NCBI RefSeq assembly: GCF_029101545.1
Contig: NZ_CP118866.1
Span: 1,302,001-1,366,000 of the forward strand
DNA length: 64,000 nucleotides
DNA from: Amygdalobacter indicium
GTDB taxonomy: Bacteria > Bacillota > Clostridia > Saccharofermentanales > Fastidiosipilaceae
Direction of reading: 5' to 3'
The position numbers and the translations under genes were made by a program. The notes under the pieces are model-generated. The model saw only the letters and a program-made list of their open reading frames with translations. It made no database searches and was not told the origin of the DNA. Below, piece by piece: positions 26,079 to 33,535 of the stretch. Position 1 is the first letter of the stretch; the number at the start of each line of letters is the position of its first letter.

Positions 26079-26124
26079 AAAAGTCCGGTTCCGGTTGTGG
26101 ATATCGGTTAGTCGTTGATTTCCC

Positions 26125-26230
26125 TTTTAACCATACGCTATACGCTTCCTTAAAGTCTTCCATAACAGCCGGTGTTTCAGCATTAAACTTCGGGACTTCT
26201 ACTTTAAAAGGAGCGCCGCCGAAAAGAGTA
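26125..26230 (-). pseudogene. RelB/DinJ gene fragment
   Basis: On the - strand the sequence reads GGAPFKVEVPKFNAETPAVM, nearly the same as the C-terminal half of the chimeric antitoxin at 24431. It lacks a start and the N-terminal half. The remainder of 26079-26376 holds the cdaR promoter region. Confidence 0.7.
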
Positions 26231-26376
26231 CACAGACTCGAAGCTGCCGGACCGGCGTCCTTTACCGCAATTGACCTGCTCCCTTTGCCAACTCACCCCT
26301 ATGCATATTGAACTAATTACAAAAACGACGCACCGTCAGCAAAGAACATGTTACAATGAAACGCAGGGACAGAATT

Positions 26377-27495
26377 ATGAAAATAAGTAAACACACAGCA
26401 CAATTAATCGTTGACGAATTACGGGAAGTAATCAACGAACATATCAATTTTATCAGCACAGACGGAATCATCATCTATTCCACCGATACCAAGCGCATCG
26501 CCACCTTCCATCAGGCGGGCCTGCTCTGCGTCAAAGAAAACCGCACCGTCGCCGTCACGAATGATGACGAATACGCCGGCTCCAAAAAAGGAATCAACAT
26601 GCCTTTGACTTTTAACGGCGAAATCATCGCGGCCATCGGCATAACGGGAGAAATTACCGTAGTCAACAAATACGGCGCCATCATCAAAAAAATGACCGAA
26701 ATCCTGCTGAAAGAAACTTATGCCCAAAAAATTCTGAAGCAAAAGCGGGAACGCGTGAAATATTACCTGGAAAATCTAATCAGCAAAAATGAACACGATT
26801 TGGCCGACGGCACCCGCCTCCCGGGGCAAACACTCCCCGAAGGCAATCCTTCCATCTACGACAAATTCATCTGTATCGGCAAAATCGGCAGCGGCGACAT
26901 CGCAATCGAACAAATTGACAAGCTCTATGAAATCTTGGAGAACAACTTGGAAGCAAGCTGCCTTTTTTCCGTCTTCTTCAACGAAATAATTATTTACAGC
27001 TATCAGAATACTTCCGCAACTTTATCGGCACTTTTAAATAGCTGTTGTGCGGAAATTGCGGACAAAATCGGCTACGATTTCAGTTTCGGCGTCAGCGAAA
27101 AATTCAGCGACCTGCAAGCAGCCGGCAGGATGTACAAGGAAGCTGAGATTGCCTGGCGCTGGGGGCATTTGGCGCAATTGGACAGCAATATTTTCCATTA
27201 TCGGCATTTTGATATTGAGCTGTTGTTAAGTTCCGTGCCGGAGGAGACTTTGAAGCAGTACAAAAAAATTATTCTCGGCCGCCTGGCTGATAAGTCGGAA
27301 TACGATTTCTACGCTAATTTGTTGAAAATTTATGTGCAATGCAACTGTTCCCTCTCTGCTTGCGCCGAAAAGCTCTTTATTCACAAAAACACGGTGCAGT
27401 ATCGTTTGACCAAGTTGCATCAGCTGACGGGCTTCAATCCGCAAAATATCATGGATTTGATTAAGCTCTATCTGGCTTTCGCTATTAATATTTGA
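26377..27495 (+). CDS. cdaR: CdaR-type sugar-diacid/glycerate regulator
   Basis: This 372-residue protein has an N-terminal sugar-diacid recognition domain (residues 1-130: VIYSTDTKRIATFHQ). A GGDEF-like middle part follows, then a C-terminal PucR-type helix-turn-helix (CNCSLSACAEKLFIHKNTVQYRL). CdaR proteins activate glycerate and diacid uptake genes. The natural target here is the glxK-permease operon at 12.4-14.8 kb, from which it is separated by accessory DNA. The start at 26377 has AGGGA about eight bases upstream. Confidence 0.87.
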   Translation: MKISKHTAQLIVDELREVINEHINFISTDGIIIYSTDTKRIATFHQAGLLCVKENRTVAVTNDDEYAGSKKGINMPLTFNGEIIAAIGITGEITVVNKYGAIIKKMTEILLKETYAQKILKQKRERVKYYLENLISKNEHDLADGTRLPGQTLPEGNPSIYDKFICIGKIGSGDIAIEQIDKLYEILENNLEASCLFSVFFNEIIIYSYQNTSATLSALLNSCCAEIADKIGYDFSFGVSEKFSDLQAAGRMYKEAEIAWRWGHLAQLDSNIFHYRHFDIELLLSSVPEETLKQYKKIILGRLADKSEYDFYANLLKIYVQCNCSLSACAEKLFIHKNTVQYRLTKLHQLTGFNPQNIMDLIKLYLAFAINI

Positions 27496-27519
27496 ACAAG
27501 CACATCGCCGCTCATGCAC

Positions 27520-27783
27520 GGCACTGCACGCGGCACCCGGATTTTGCCTTTTTTAGAGGCGCTTTTTTTGGAGGGCTGCTTTGGGTGGACGCCTTGTTGG
27601 GCAGTTTGGGGAGGCGCTTTTGGAGAGGCCGCTTGTGGAGCGTCTTTGGGGTGACTTTTCGGGGCGCCTTTAGGAGCCGTCCGGGGGTGCTTGGGGCCGC
27701 CTTGAGGAGCTTGCCTTGAGGAGCCCGCCTTTTAAGCACTTTTATTAAACGCTTTTATCAGGCGCCCTTCTTAGGCATCCTCC
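27520..27783. repeat. GC-skewed degenerate short repeats
   Basis: Units like CCTAAGAAGGGCGCC (on the - strand) recur with drift through this gap, echoing the last codons of the adjacent EamA gene (SPKKS). Open frames on both strands are low-complexity (Lys/Pro/Arg-rich or Gly/Arg-rich) and probably not genes. Confidence 0.5.
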
Positions 27784-28680
27784 TTAGACGCTTTTCTTAG
27801 GCGACTGCGCAATTTTTCCTTCCCAATAGCATTTCAAAACCGCCGTCAAAATAATAATCACATAACCGATTAAACTGTACGTATCCGGAATTTCCTGCAG
27901 AAAAATGAAGCCCAACAAAGCCGCGAAAATCACCTGACTGTAATCGAAAACGGAAATCTCTTTCGCCGGCGCATATGTATAAGCCTTAGTCACAAAGACT
28001 TGACCGATAACCGCACAAAAGCCGGCCAGCAGCAAATTTGCCGTCTGCGGCCAAGTCATCGGCTGATAATGACAAATAACAGCCGGAGAAATTGCCAGAA
28101 CCGAGAACAAAGAAAAGCTGAAAATAATCAACGGGCCCGGCACGCCGCCGACGCCCAACTTGCGCACCAAAGTATAAGCGGAACCTGCGCAGAAACCACC
28201 GAACAGTCCTACCATCGCCGGCAAACTCACAAGCCCGGCTGACGGCTTAACCACAAAAACGGCTCCGAGCAAAGCCACAAAAATACTCAGCACGGCAATT
28301 TTATTCGGCTTTTCGTGCAACCAGATTACCGACATCAGAATGGCGAAAAAAGGCGACATTTTCTGCAAAATGCTGGCATCACCCAAGTACAGGTTCTGAA
28401 TAGCCCAGAAATTCGCAACAAAACCGATGGTGCCGAAAGTACAGCGCCAGAACATCGTCCAACGATTTTTCGGTGCCAAATAAAACTTTTCCCGGCTCCT
28501 AAGCAGCAGCAAAAAGGAAACTATCATCGTGATTAAGTTCCGAAATACCGCTTTTTGCAGTACCGGTACGTCCCCTGCCTGTTTGACAAAAAATGCCATG
28601 GTCGCAAAGCCGAAAGCGGATATTATGATTGCTGCTATGCCTTTGCTGTAAGATTTGGTTAAATTATTTTTCTCCTGCAT
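27784..28680 (-). CDS. EamA/DMT-family transporter
   Basis: This 298-residue protein has about ten membrane segments arranged as two EamA repeats (AIIISAFGFATMAFFVKQAG in the first; VFDYSQVIFAALLGFIFLQE in the second). Drug/metabolite transporters of this kind export or import small metabolites; the substrate is unknown. The C-terminus ends SPKKSV, and related short repeats continue past the stop. Confidence 0.88.
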   Translation of the reverse strand: MQEKNNLTKSYSKGIAAIIISAFGFATMAFFVKQAGDVPVLQKAVFRNLITMIVSFLLLLRSREKFYLAPKNRWTMFWRCTFGTIGFVANFWAIQNLYLGDASILQKMSPFFAILMSVIWLHEKPNKIAVLSIFVALLGAVFVVKPSAGLVSLPAMVGLFGGFCAGSAYTLVRKLGVGGVPGPLIIFSFSLFSVLAISPAVICHYQPMTWPQTANLLLAGFCAVIGQVFVTKAYTYAPAKEISVFDYSQVIFAALLGFIFLQEIPDTYSLIGYVIIILTAVLKCYWEGKIAQSPKKSV

Positions 28681-28868
28681 AAATTTCTCGCATTCTCTCG
28701 TTGTCTTCTAATTATAGTTGTTTTCTCGCAAGCGTGCCGAACTTTTGCTAAACCTTCCGTCATATTTTGTGAGGAAAACAGGTTTTTCCGCAAACGCGGC
28801 TGAACTTTGAGTGGTTGGGCACGGCGGCGGGACGGAGCGGAAGCGCAGGAATGAGCGGAGTTTATCTG

Positions 28869-29492
28869 CTATTCGAAGCGAGTTTGCCAATTTTTGTCAG
28901 CTTGCGCCTCGAAACACAATTTAATTTGCTCAACGCACGTTTTGTTTACGCTTAAAGGCGGCAAGTTATCGAGGCTGAAATAATCGGTGGCGATTGTCTC
29001 GCTGTTAGCTTGGAAATGGCCTCCCGTTTTGTGGCAGAGAAAGAAAACTTTCAGCACGCCGTAAGGGAATATTTTGCTGCTGTGCTTTTGTAAGTCCTGC
29101 AAAGCTATTACTTTTTCTACCGTCACATCTATTCCCGCTTCTTCTTTGGCCTCTTTGATGCAATTTTCCATTGTGGACAATTCCGCTTCGCACCAGCCTC
29201 CCGGCAAAGCCCAACGGCCGTCACTTTCCTGTACCAGCAGGATTTTATCGGCTTGGAAAACTGCCGCTCTGGTGTCAATTTTCGGGGTTTGGTAGCCTGT
29301 TTCGTTGCAAAAAAGGTCTTTGACTTTGGCTAATGGCAAATCGCTCTTGTAGGCCATCATGTCTGCTGCAATGTCTCTAATTTCCTGATAGCGTTCCAAT
29401 TCGAATTTTTCTTTGCTGTATGTTAAGCCGGCCTGGGCCAAGCTTTGCAATCTGCGTGCCCAATTAATTACTATATCTTCCGATTTACTCAT
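28869..29492 (-). CDS. NUDIX hydrolase with N-terminal NUDIX_N-type domain
   Basis: This 207-residue protein has an N-terminal helical domain (residues 1-65) like the X-linked nucleoside-diphosphate hydrolase N-terminal family. A NUDIX domain follows. The Nudix box is GGWCEAELSTMENCIKEAKEEAG: the core EExG is present, but the first conserved glutamate is shifted and lysine replaces arginine. ADP-ribose or a related nucleotide sugar is a plausible substrate. GAGAGGA precedes the ATG. Confidence 0.87.
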   Translation of the reverse strand: MSKSEDIVINWARRLQSLAQAGLTYSKEKFELERYQEIRDIAADMMAYKSDLPLAKVKDLFCNETGYQTPKIDTRAAVFQADKILLVQESDGRWALPGGWCEAELSTMENCIKEAKEEAGIDVTVEKVIALQDLQKHSSKIFPYGVLKVFFLCHKTGGHFQANSETIATDYFSLDNLPPLSVNKTCVEQIKLCFEAQADKNWQTRFE

Positions 29493-29798
29493 TTGTTGTC
29501 CTCTCAGCGGCGCGTCTCTTTTTGGGGGCAGATAGCGCTTGGGGGCCGAGGCTCCGGGGCCGGGTTTGAACAGCGCTCATAGGGTGGACCTGTGCTGTGC
29601 AGGCGGTGCTATTTGCGTTGGGAGAACTCGATAACATTCGTACAAACTTAGAAGTGTTCGTGCCCGGCAGCGCTCTTCCGGCGCCTCGCATCCTTTTAAG
29701 AAACTCGCTTTTGCCGCTTCTTTCTTCAAAAACATATTCTGGCACTTTGCTGCTGTTTAAGCAAGAGAGTTGTATTAGTTTGCTATTAATCTGTGATA
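29493..29798. other. GC-rich intergenic stretch
   Basis: The stretch is GC-rich near the NUDIX start and becomes AT-rich toward the CRISPR relics. Open frames on both strands show no recognisable protein features. No gene is called. Confidence 0.4.
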
Positions 29799-29826
29799 AT
29801 TTCACCCCCGCGTATGCGGGAAACAC
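29799..29826 (+). CRISPR. Isolated type I-E-like repeat
   Basis: The sequence CACCCCCGCGTATGCGGGAA inside this 28-mer matches the type I-E repeat style (its reverse complement is GTGTTTCCC...GGGTGATCC-like). It stands alone, with no spacer or partner repeat. Confidence 0.65.
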
Positions 29827-29861
29827 GTATAAAATATACTCCTGTATGCTGATAAAGAAAA

Positions 29862-29927
29862 AATTCAAAATCTTAGGCAGTGTGCGAAGCTCCAATTGCT
29901 TCGGGCTTTCCGTTCAGATTTTGAATT
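29862..29927. ncRNA. Structured hairpin element, copy 1
   Basis: AATTCAAAATCT (29862-29873) pairs with AGATTTTGAATT (29916-29927), with an inner GCGAAGC/GCTTCGG hairpin. It lies downstream of the membrane-protein gene. Copy 2 keeps the pairing through a compensatory change. It may be a terminator or a small RNA. Confidence 0.5.
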
Positions 29928-30000
29928 CAATAAAATGCTACCTCGCAGTCGCGTGTTTGTCAAATAAACTTCAGGGAAAAATAAGCTAAGTTAGCTTAAC

Positions 30001-30528
30001 TTAATCTTCTTTTTTTACGAATTCTATCATACAATCGTATTCATCATCTTCACCATCAAATTCCATTTCGCGTTCAATAAACCAATCCTCCCGCTGCCTA
30101 TAAATATAATAACTTATTAAGGCCATGATTAAAAAGTTAAAAATTATATTGGCTCCCGTATTTTTTAGAAATAGCAAAAAAGGCTCTTTTGTTACCATCA
30201 TTGACAAAAGAATATAGACTATGAAGGCGTTAACGAAAGAACATATAGCATTGAGAATTTTCCCAATTAGCAGAGACTTTCTTCGAATAAAGAAAAGTAG
30301 AATGTAATACACGAAAGCAGCTAAGCAAGCGAAAAGTAAATCCCAAAAGAATATTGCCCATGGGCCTTCAGCAATAACCTTTGAAATATAGAGATGACTT
30401 ATCACCGCACCTATTGAAAAAGCGAAAAAAGCATCAAATAAAAGGAATGCTCCTTTGATTGCTCCTTTGATGAATTTTACTAAGAAATAGACAGCAAATA
30501 CAGTCAAAATAAATACCAAAATTACCAT
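30001..30528 (-). CDS. Small membrane protein of unknown function, copy 1
   Basis: This 175-residue protein has about four or five hydrophobic segments and a strongly charged C-terminal tail (YRQREDWFIERE, then an acidic stretch). It has no recognised domain. A GAGGT ribosome site precedes the ATG. It is a close paralogue of the gene at 31171-31683. Each copy follows a CRISPR-like repeat and a hairpin, so they may belong to a small cassette. A membrane effector role is conceivable but unproven. Confidence 0.7.
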   Translation of the reverse strand: MVILVFILTVFAVYFLVKFIKGAIKGAFLLFDAFFAFSIGAVISHLYISKVIAEGPWAIFFWDLLFACLAAFVYYILLFFIRRKSLLIGKILNAICSFVNAFIVYILLSMMVTKEPFLLFLKNTGANIIFNFLIMALISYYIYRQREDWFIEREMEFDGEDDEYDCMIEFVKKED

Positions 30529-30681
30529 AATTATTCTACCTCACAATCTTATAAGCTTAACGCTTAACACTTAGCTCTTAAAGCTTAACACTTTGATAAA
30601 GATAAACCTTACCGTTAGCGTTAGTATAGCATATTTTGATTCGATTGTCTTACTATCTTTTATATTTTTGGTGCTATAACA

Positions 30682-30770
30682 GGAGCGCACTTGCGTATGA
30701 GGGAAAGAGTTGCCGGAAGTACCTTGTGAAACGTCGGCACAAGGATCACCCCCGCGGATGCGGGAAATAC
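30682..30770 (+). CRISPR. Two-repeat remnant of a type I-E array with one 33-nt spacer
   Basis: A degenerate repeat (30682-30709) and a good one (30743-30770, GGATCACCCCCGCGGATGCG...) flank 33 bases (30710-30742). A 28+33 layout is what type I-E predicts. No I-E cas gene is present in the window. Confidence 0.65.
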
Positions 30771-30979
30771 TGAAAAAAGTGGCACTGAGGCACAGTACCA
30801 CTCTAAAAAAGAAAAAAGAAAGGAAAGCAAGCCTTGCACGGCTTGCAAGGTAAAAGCAGTAAATGCTTTGCGCTCATATTACAACAACTTTTTGTTCTTT
30901 GCAAAATGAATTTTATGTATAAGCCTAAAGTACAAATAACGGCAAAACGCATCAAAAACCTTTTTAGCCCTAATAACAA

Positions 30980-31007
30980 GAATCACGCCCACGTATGCGG
31001 GAAACAC
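30980..31007 (+). CRISPR. Isolated type I-E-like repeat, duplicated copy
   Basis: CACGTATGCGGGAAACAC and flanks match the repeat at 29799-29826 and are followed by the same tract, so this copy arose with the cassette duplication. Confidence 0.65.
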
Positions 31008-31041
31008 GTATAAAATATACTCCTGTATGCTGATAAAGAAA

Positions 31042-31107
31042 AATTCAAAATCCTAGGCAGGGTGCGAAGCTCCAATTGCTTCGGGCTTTCCATTCGGATT
31101 TTGAATT
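31042..31107. ncRNA. Structured hairpin element, copy 2
   Basis: AATTCAAAATCC (31042-31053) pairs with GGATTTTGAATT (31096-31107). Relative to copy 1 a T-A pair has become C-G, which keeps the stem. Confidence 0.5.
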
Positions 31108-31170
31108 CAATAAAATACTACCTCACAGTCGTGTGTTTGTCAAAGAAACTTCAGGGAAAAATAAGCTAAG

Positions 31171-31683
31171 TTAACTTAACTTAATCTTTTTTCTTACTAT
31201 TATGTAATCATATTCTTCATCATCCAATTCCATTTCACGTTCAATAAACCAATCCTCACGTTGCTTATAAATATAATAACTTATTAAAATGATGAGTAAA
31301 AAATTGAATATGATATTGGCTCCCGTATTTTTTAGAAACAGCAAAAAAGGCTCTTTCGTTACCATCATTGACAAAAGAATATAGACTAGGAAGGCGTTAA
31401 AGAAAGAACATATAGCATTGAGAATTTTTCCGATTAACAGAAACTTTTTTCGAGTAAAAAAAAGTAGATTGTAATACAATAAAGCAGCTAAGCAAGAGAA
31501 AAGTAAATCCCAAAAGAATATTGCCCATGGACCTTCAGCAATGACATGTGAAATATATAGATGACTTATCGCAGCACCTATTGAAAAAGCAAAAAAGCAA
31601 TCAAATAAAAGTAACGCTCCCTTGATAATTTTCACCAATAAATAGACAGCAATTATAATCAAAATCAATGCAAGAGTTATCAT
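31171..31683 (-). CDS. Small membrane protein of unknown function, copy 2
   Basis: This 170-residue paralogue of the protein at 30001-30528 has the same membrane layout and charged tail (QREDWFIEREME). It lacks a four-residue repeat near the N-terminus (KGAIKGAF becomes KGALLLF). The ATG at 31683 aligns with the start of copy 1. An AT-rich promoter with TATACT lies upstream. No function is recognised. Confidence 0.7.
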   Translation of the reverse strand: MITLALILIIIAVYLLVKIIKGALLLFDCFFAFSIGAAISHLYISHVIAEGPWAIFFWDLLFSCLAALLYYNLLFFTRKKFLLIGKILNAICSFFNAFLVYILLSMMVTKEPFLLFLKNTGANIIFNFLLIILISYYIYKQREDWFIEREMELDDEEYDYIIVRKKIKLS

Positions 31684-31803
31684 AATATTCAATCTCACAA
31701 TCTTAATTTTTTTGATAAAGCTAAGCTATACCATGGATATTAGTATACCATTTTTCATGTTATAATATTTGCATCTATACAGAGTAGCAAGCACCACATA
31801 TGG

Positions 31804-32511
31804 CTAGCCTATCTTGAAAAGCATTATCATAATTTGCATTTCTTCTACGCTTCGAATACTTCTTTGATTATCACTTCTTTTAAGGCTGAAATCATCGCCC
31901 AATACGTTGGATCGTCCTCGCTCTCTATGTTCCATGCCTTCATCCAATTCGGCTTCTCTAATTTCATAAATCTGCTTGCTCGCCTCTGAATTTCCATCAA
32001 GTGAGATAGCAGTTTCTTCTCCATGTATAGATCCACTAACATCTCGTATAGGCTCTCCTCCTCGCTCTCTGAAAGGTAATCCAACCTCATGAATGCGTAA
32101 ATCGGGTTCGGAAATTCCTTCATAAAGCTCGTTTCTTCCTCCAAGCTGTTTAGCGTATTCTCCCTGATTTTCTCCACTATTTCGTCCGTACTCTCCAGTC
32201 CGCTGAACTCGTGCGGTTGTGGATTTTTTATTTCTTCCTCTAGTAGCTCCTCGAAGTACACCATTTTCTTCTACCTCCTCGGACTTTTCTTTTATATTAT
32301 TATATCTCAATCTTTTACCTGTTGCAACTTCTTTTTGAAGCTCTATCTCTTTGCTTTTTAGAAAGGTCAGATTAATAATATTTTCGCTAATATCCGATAC
32401 ACATTTACCAATGCTCACTAAAGATATACTGTCAAGTCTTTGAAGATTTTTTCTTAAAAGCTCATAGTCCATCGGATAACCTAAATTAAATCTTGCAGCT
32501 ACAGCATACAT
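31804..32511 (-). pseudogene. 5'-truncated mobile-element protein, ArdC/helicase-linker-like
   Basis: The 235-residue frame starts YAVAARFNLG and continues into a long hydrophilic, Glu/Arg/Gly-rich linker (EVGLPFRERGGEP). This is typical of the large antirestriction/helicase proteins of Firmicute integrative elements. In-frame coding resemblance continues upstream of the ATG (AGKGRLSEDVKLS) into the hairpin at 32558, so the gene has lost its 5' part. A TnpV-like frame overlaps it on the same strand. Confidence 0.6.
31845..32264 (-). CDS. TnpV-like transposon protein, overlapping frame
   Basis: This 139-residue acidic protein resembles TnpV, a small accessory protein of clostridial Tn4451-type elements: LYEMLVDLYMEKKLLSHLMEI followed by YWAMISALKEVIIKEVFE. 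It overlaps the ArdC-like remnant in the +1 frame, so one or both may be decayed. No strong ribosome site is visible. It could also be a chance reading of the linker, although the TnpV likeness argues against that. Confidence 0.5.
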   Translation of the reverse strand: MVYFEELLEEEIKNPQPHEFSGLESTDEIVEKIRENTLNSLEEETSFMKEFPNPIYAFMRLDYLSESEEESLYEMLVDLYMEKKLLSHLMEIQRRASRFMKLEKPNWMKAWNIESEDDPTYWAMISALKEVIIKEVFEA

Positions 32512-32550
32512 TGAAAGTTTTACATCCTCACTCAGTCTACCCTTCCCGGC

Positions 32551-32586
32551 AATAAAAAAGCCTTATAGAAAAACTCTATAAGGCTT
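32551..32586 (-). terminator. Strong - strand terminator
   Basis: AAGCCTTATAG and CTATAAGGCTT form a perfect 11-base stem, followed on the - strand by a run of T. It would stop transcripts coming from the structured repeats at 32.6-33.3 kb. Confidence 0.85.
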
Positions 32587-32632
32587 AATTGAATAAGAGC
32601 TTTAACGTGTTTCGAGCCTAGCGGCATCCCCG

Positions 32633-32749
32633 CCCACGCTTCGGTCTACCTTAGCTCACAAGGTAGTGCGGTTTCGCTGTCACTGATATTTCTGACCCCT
32701 CAGCTCAGGGTAGAGGTACGCACGACCCCAAGATCTCCTGCTTCTGTTT
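32633..32749. ncRNA. Unidentified structured element, copy A
   Basis: About 117 bases share a conserved core with copies B and C: ACTGATATTTCTGACCCC then CAGCTCAGGGTAGAGGTAC, and ACCCCAAGATCTC near one end. A hairpin (32647-32652 with 32660-32665) has variable sequence but kept pairing. The strand is undecided. No known RNA family was recognised. Confidence 0.6.
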
Positions 32750-32780
32750 ACATCAATTCTACGATAATTAAATCATATTT

Positions 32781-32810
32781 TTGACGTGGACTTTAGTGTA
32801 CATTTATAAT
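32781..32810 (+). promoter_or_regulatory. Promoter-like sequence before copy B
   Basis: TTGACG and TATAAT lie 18 bases apart on the + strand. The predicted start falls at the first conserved base of copy B, which suggests + strand transcription of the element. Confidence 0.55.
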
Positions 32811-32813
32811 CAC

Positions 32814-32928
32814 CTACACTTTGGTTTACCTTAGCCCAAAAAGGTAATGCGTTTTCCGATAACTGATATTTCTGACCCCTCAGCTCAGGGTAGAGGTACG
32901 TATAACCCCAAGATCTCCTACTTCTGTT
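32814..32928. ncRNA. Unidentified structured element, copy B
   Basis: It has the same core as copy A. The variable hairpin here is TTACCTT (32826-32832) with AAGGTAA (32841-32847). It is preceded by a good + strand promoter. Confidence 0.6.
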
Positions 32929-33192
32929 GTAATCTTACTTTACCACAAAATTTGCTTTTCAGCATCTCATTCTTCTCGACAATTGTTCGTTATCCGAGAA
33001 ATGAAATTATCATAGATTAATAGCACTTTGGATTTTTTCTTTGTGCGTAAATAAAACTAAGTTTTGATTAAGAGCCTTCTTCAACATATTCATATATAAG
33101 AATTCGTCCGGCATTTGTTGATAATGTCAAAAAGTAGGTTTTCGTATATTTCACTCCCCAAATAACTTTTGATTATTTGCTTCTTAGCCCGC

Positions 33193-33308
33193 ATATACTT
33201 GCCTACCGCTAACCTACAAACGGTAAAGTGTTTCTCCGTCACTGATATTTCTGACCCCTCAGCTCAGGGTAGAGGTACAACATAACCCCAAGATCTCTTA
33301 CTTCTGTT
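33193..33308. ncRNA. Unidentified structured element, copy C
   Basis: It has the same core. The variable hairpin is TACCG (33204-33208) with CGGTA (33221-33225), so a T-A pair of the other copies is replaced by G-C. A less convincing TTGATT/TATACT pair (19-base spacer) lies upstream on the + strand. The gap 32929-33192 between copies B and C shows no gene. Confidence 0.6.
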
Positions 33309-33488
33309 CACATACCTCGTACTTATTTCCAAGGTTACTTACAGTATATCATATGCAAAAATAAATTATTTCAGCAGTTTAGCGGATTATTTATATCTGA
33401 TTTTTCCGCAAAACAAGCGGCTCCGGCTCTTGCAACGCCATTTTTCCGCCTGGACGAGTATATCAGGCATTTGGAATAACAAATGCAA

Positions 33489-33515
33489 GGATCACCCCGC
33501 GTAGGCGGGAAACAC
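33489..33515 (+). CRISPR. Isolated type I-E-like repeat beside the II-A array
   Basis: GGATCACCCCGCGTAGGCGG and its tail match the other relics, one base shorter. It lies 20 bases from the trailer end of the type II-A array. Confidence 0.65.
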
Positions 33516-33535
33516 TTGTCGAGTCAACTTTACGT

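Larger units (their letters stand above)
30529..31170. other. Gene-free region holding CRISPR relics
   Basis: Besides the relics at 30682-30770 and 30980-31007 and the hairpin at 31042-31107, it contains AAGCTTAAC-type short repeats near 30550-30595, a TATACT -10 for the upstream gene, and a GCAAGCC/GGCTTGC hairpin near 30830. No coding gene is supported. Confidence 0.5.
29799..31700. repeat. Duplicated cassette: I-E-like repeat, hairpin, membrane-protein gene
   Basis: Unit 1 (about 29799-30535) and unit 2 (about 30980-31700) share the same order and high identity: a CRISPR-type repeat, a conserved tract with a long hairpin, then a - strand membrane-protein gene. The copies differ by point changes and small indels, so this duplication is older than the one at 6-9 kb. 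Confidence 0.85.

Noticed and set aside
27512..27739. Basic Lys/Pro-rich small protein on the - strand
   Set aside because: It is low complexity, generated by drifted repeats, with no ribosome site.
29485..29989. Overlapping open frames on both strands between the NUDIX gene and the CRISPR relics
   Set aside because: No family resemblance, no ribosome sites, and one of them runs through the CRISPR-like repeat.
32605..32632. A sixth type I-E-like repeat (GTGTTTC...CCCCG)
   Set aside because: Only the first seven bases match well and the orientation would be opposite to the others; too weak.
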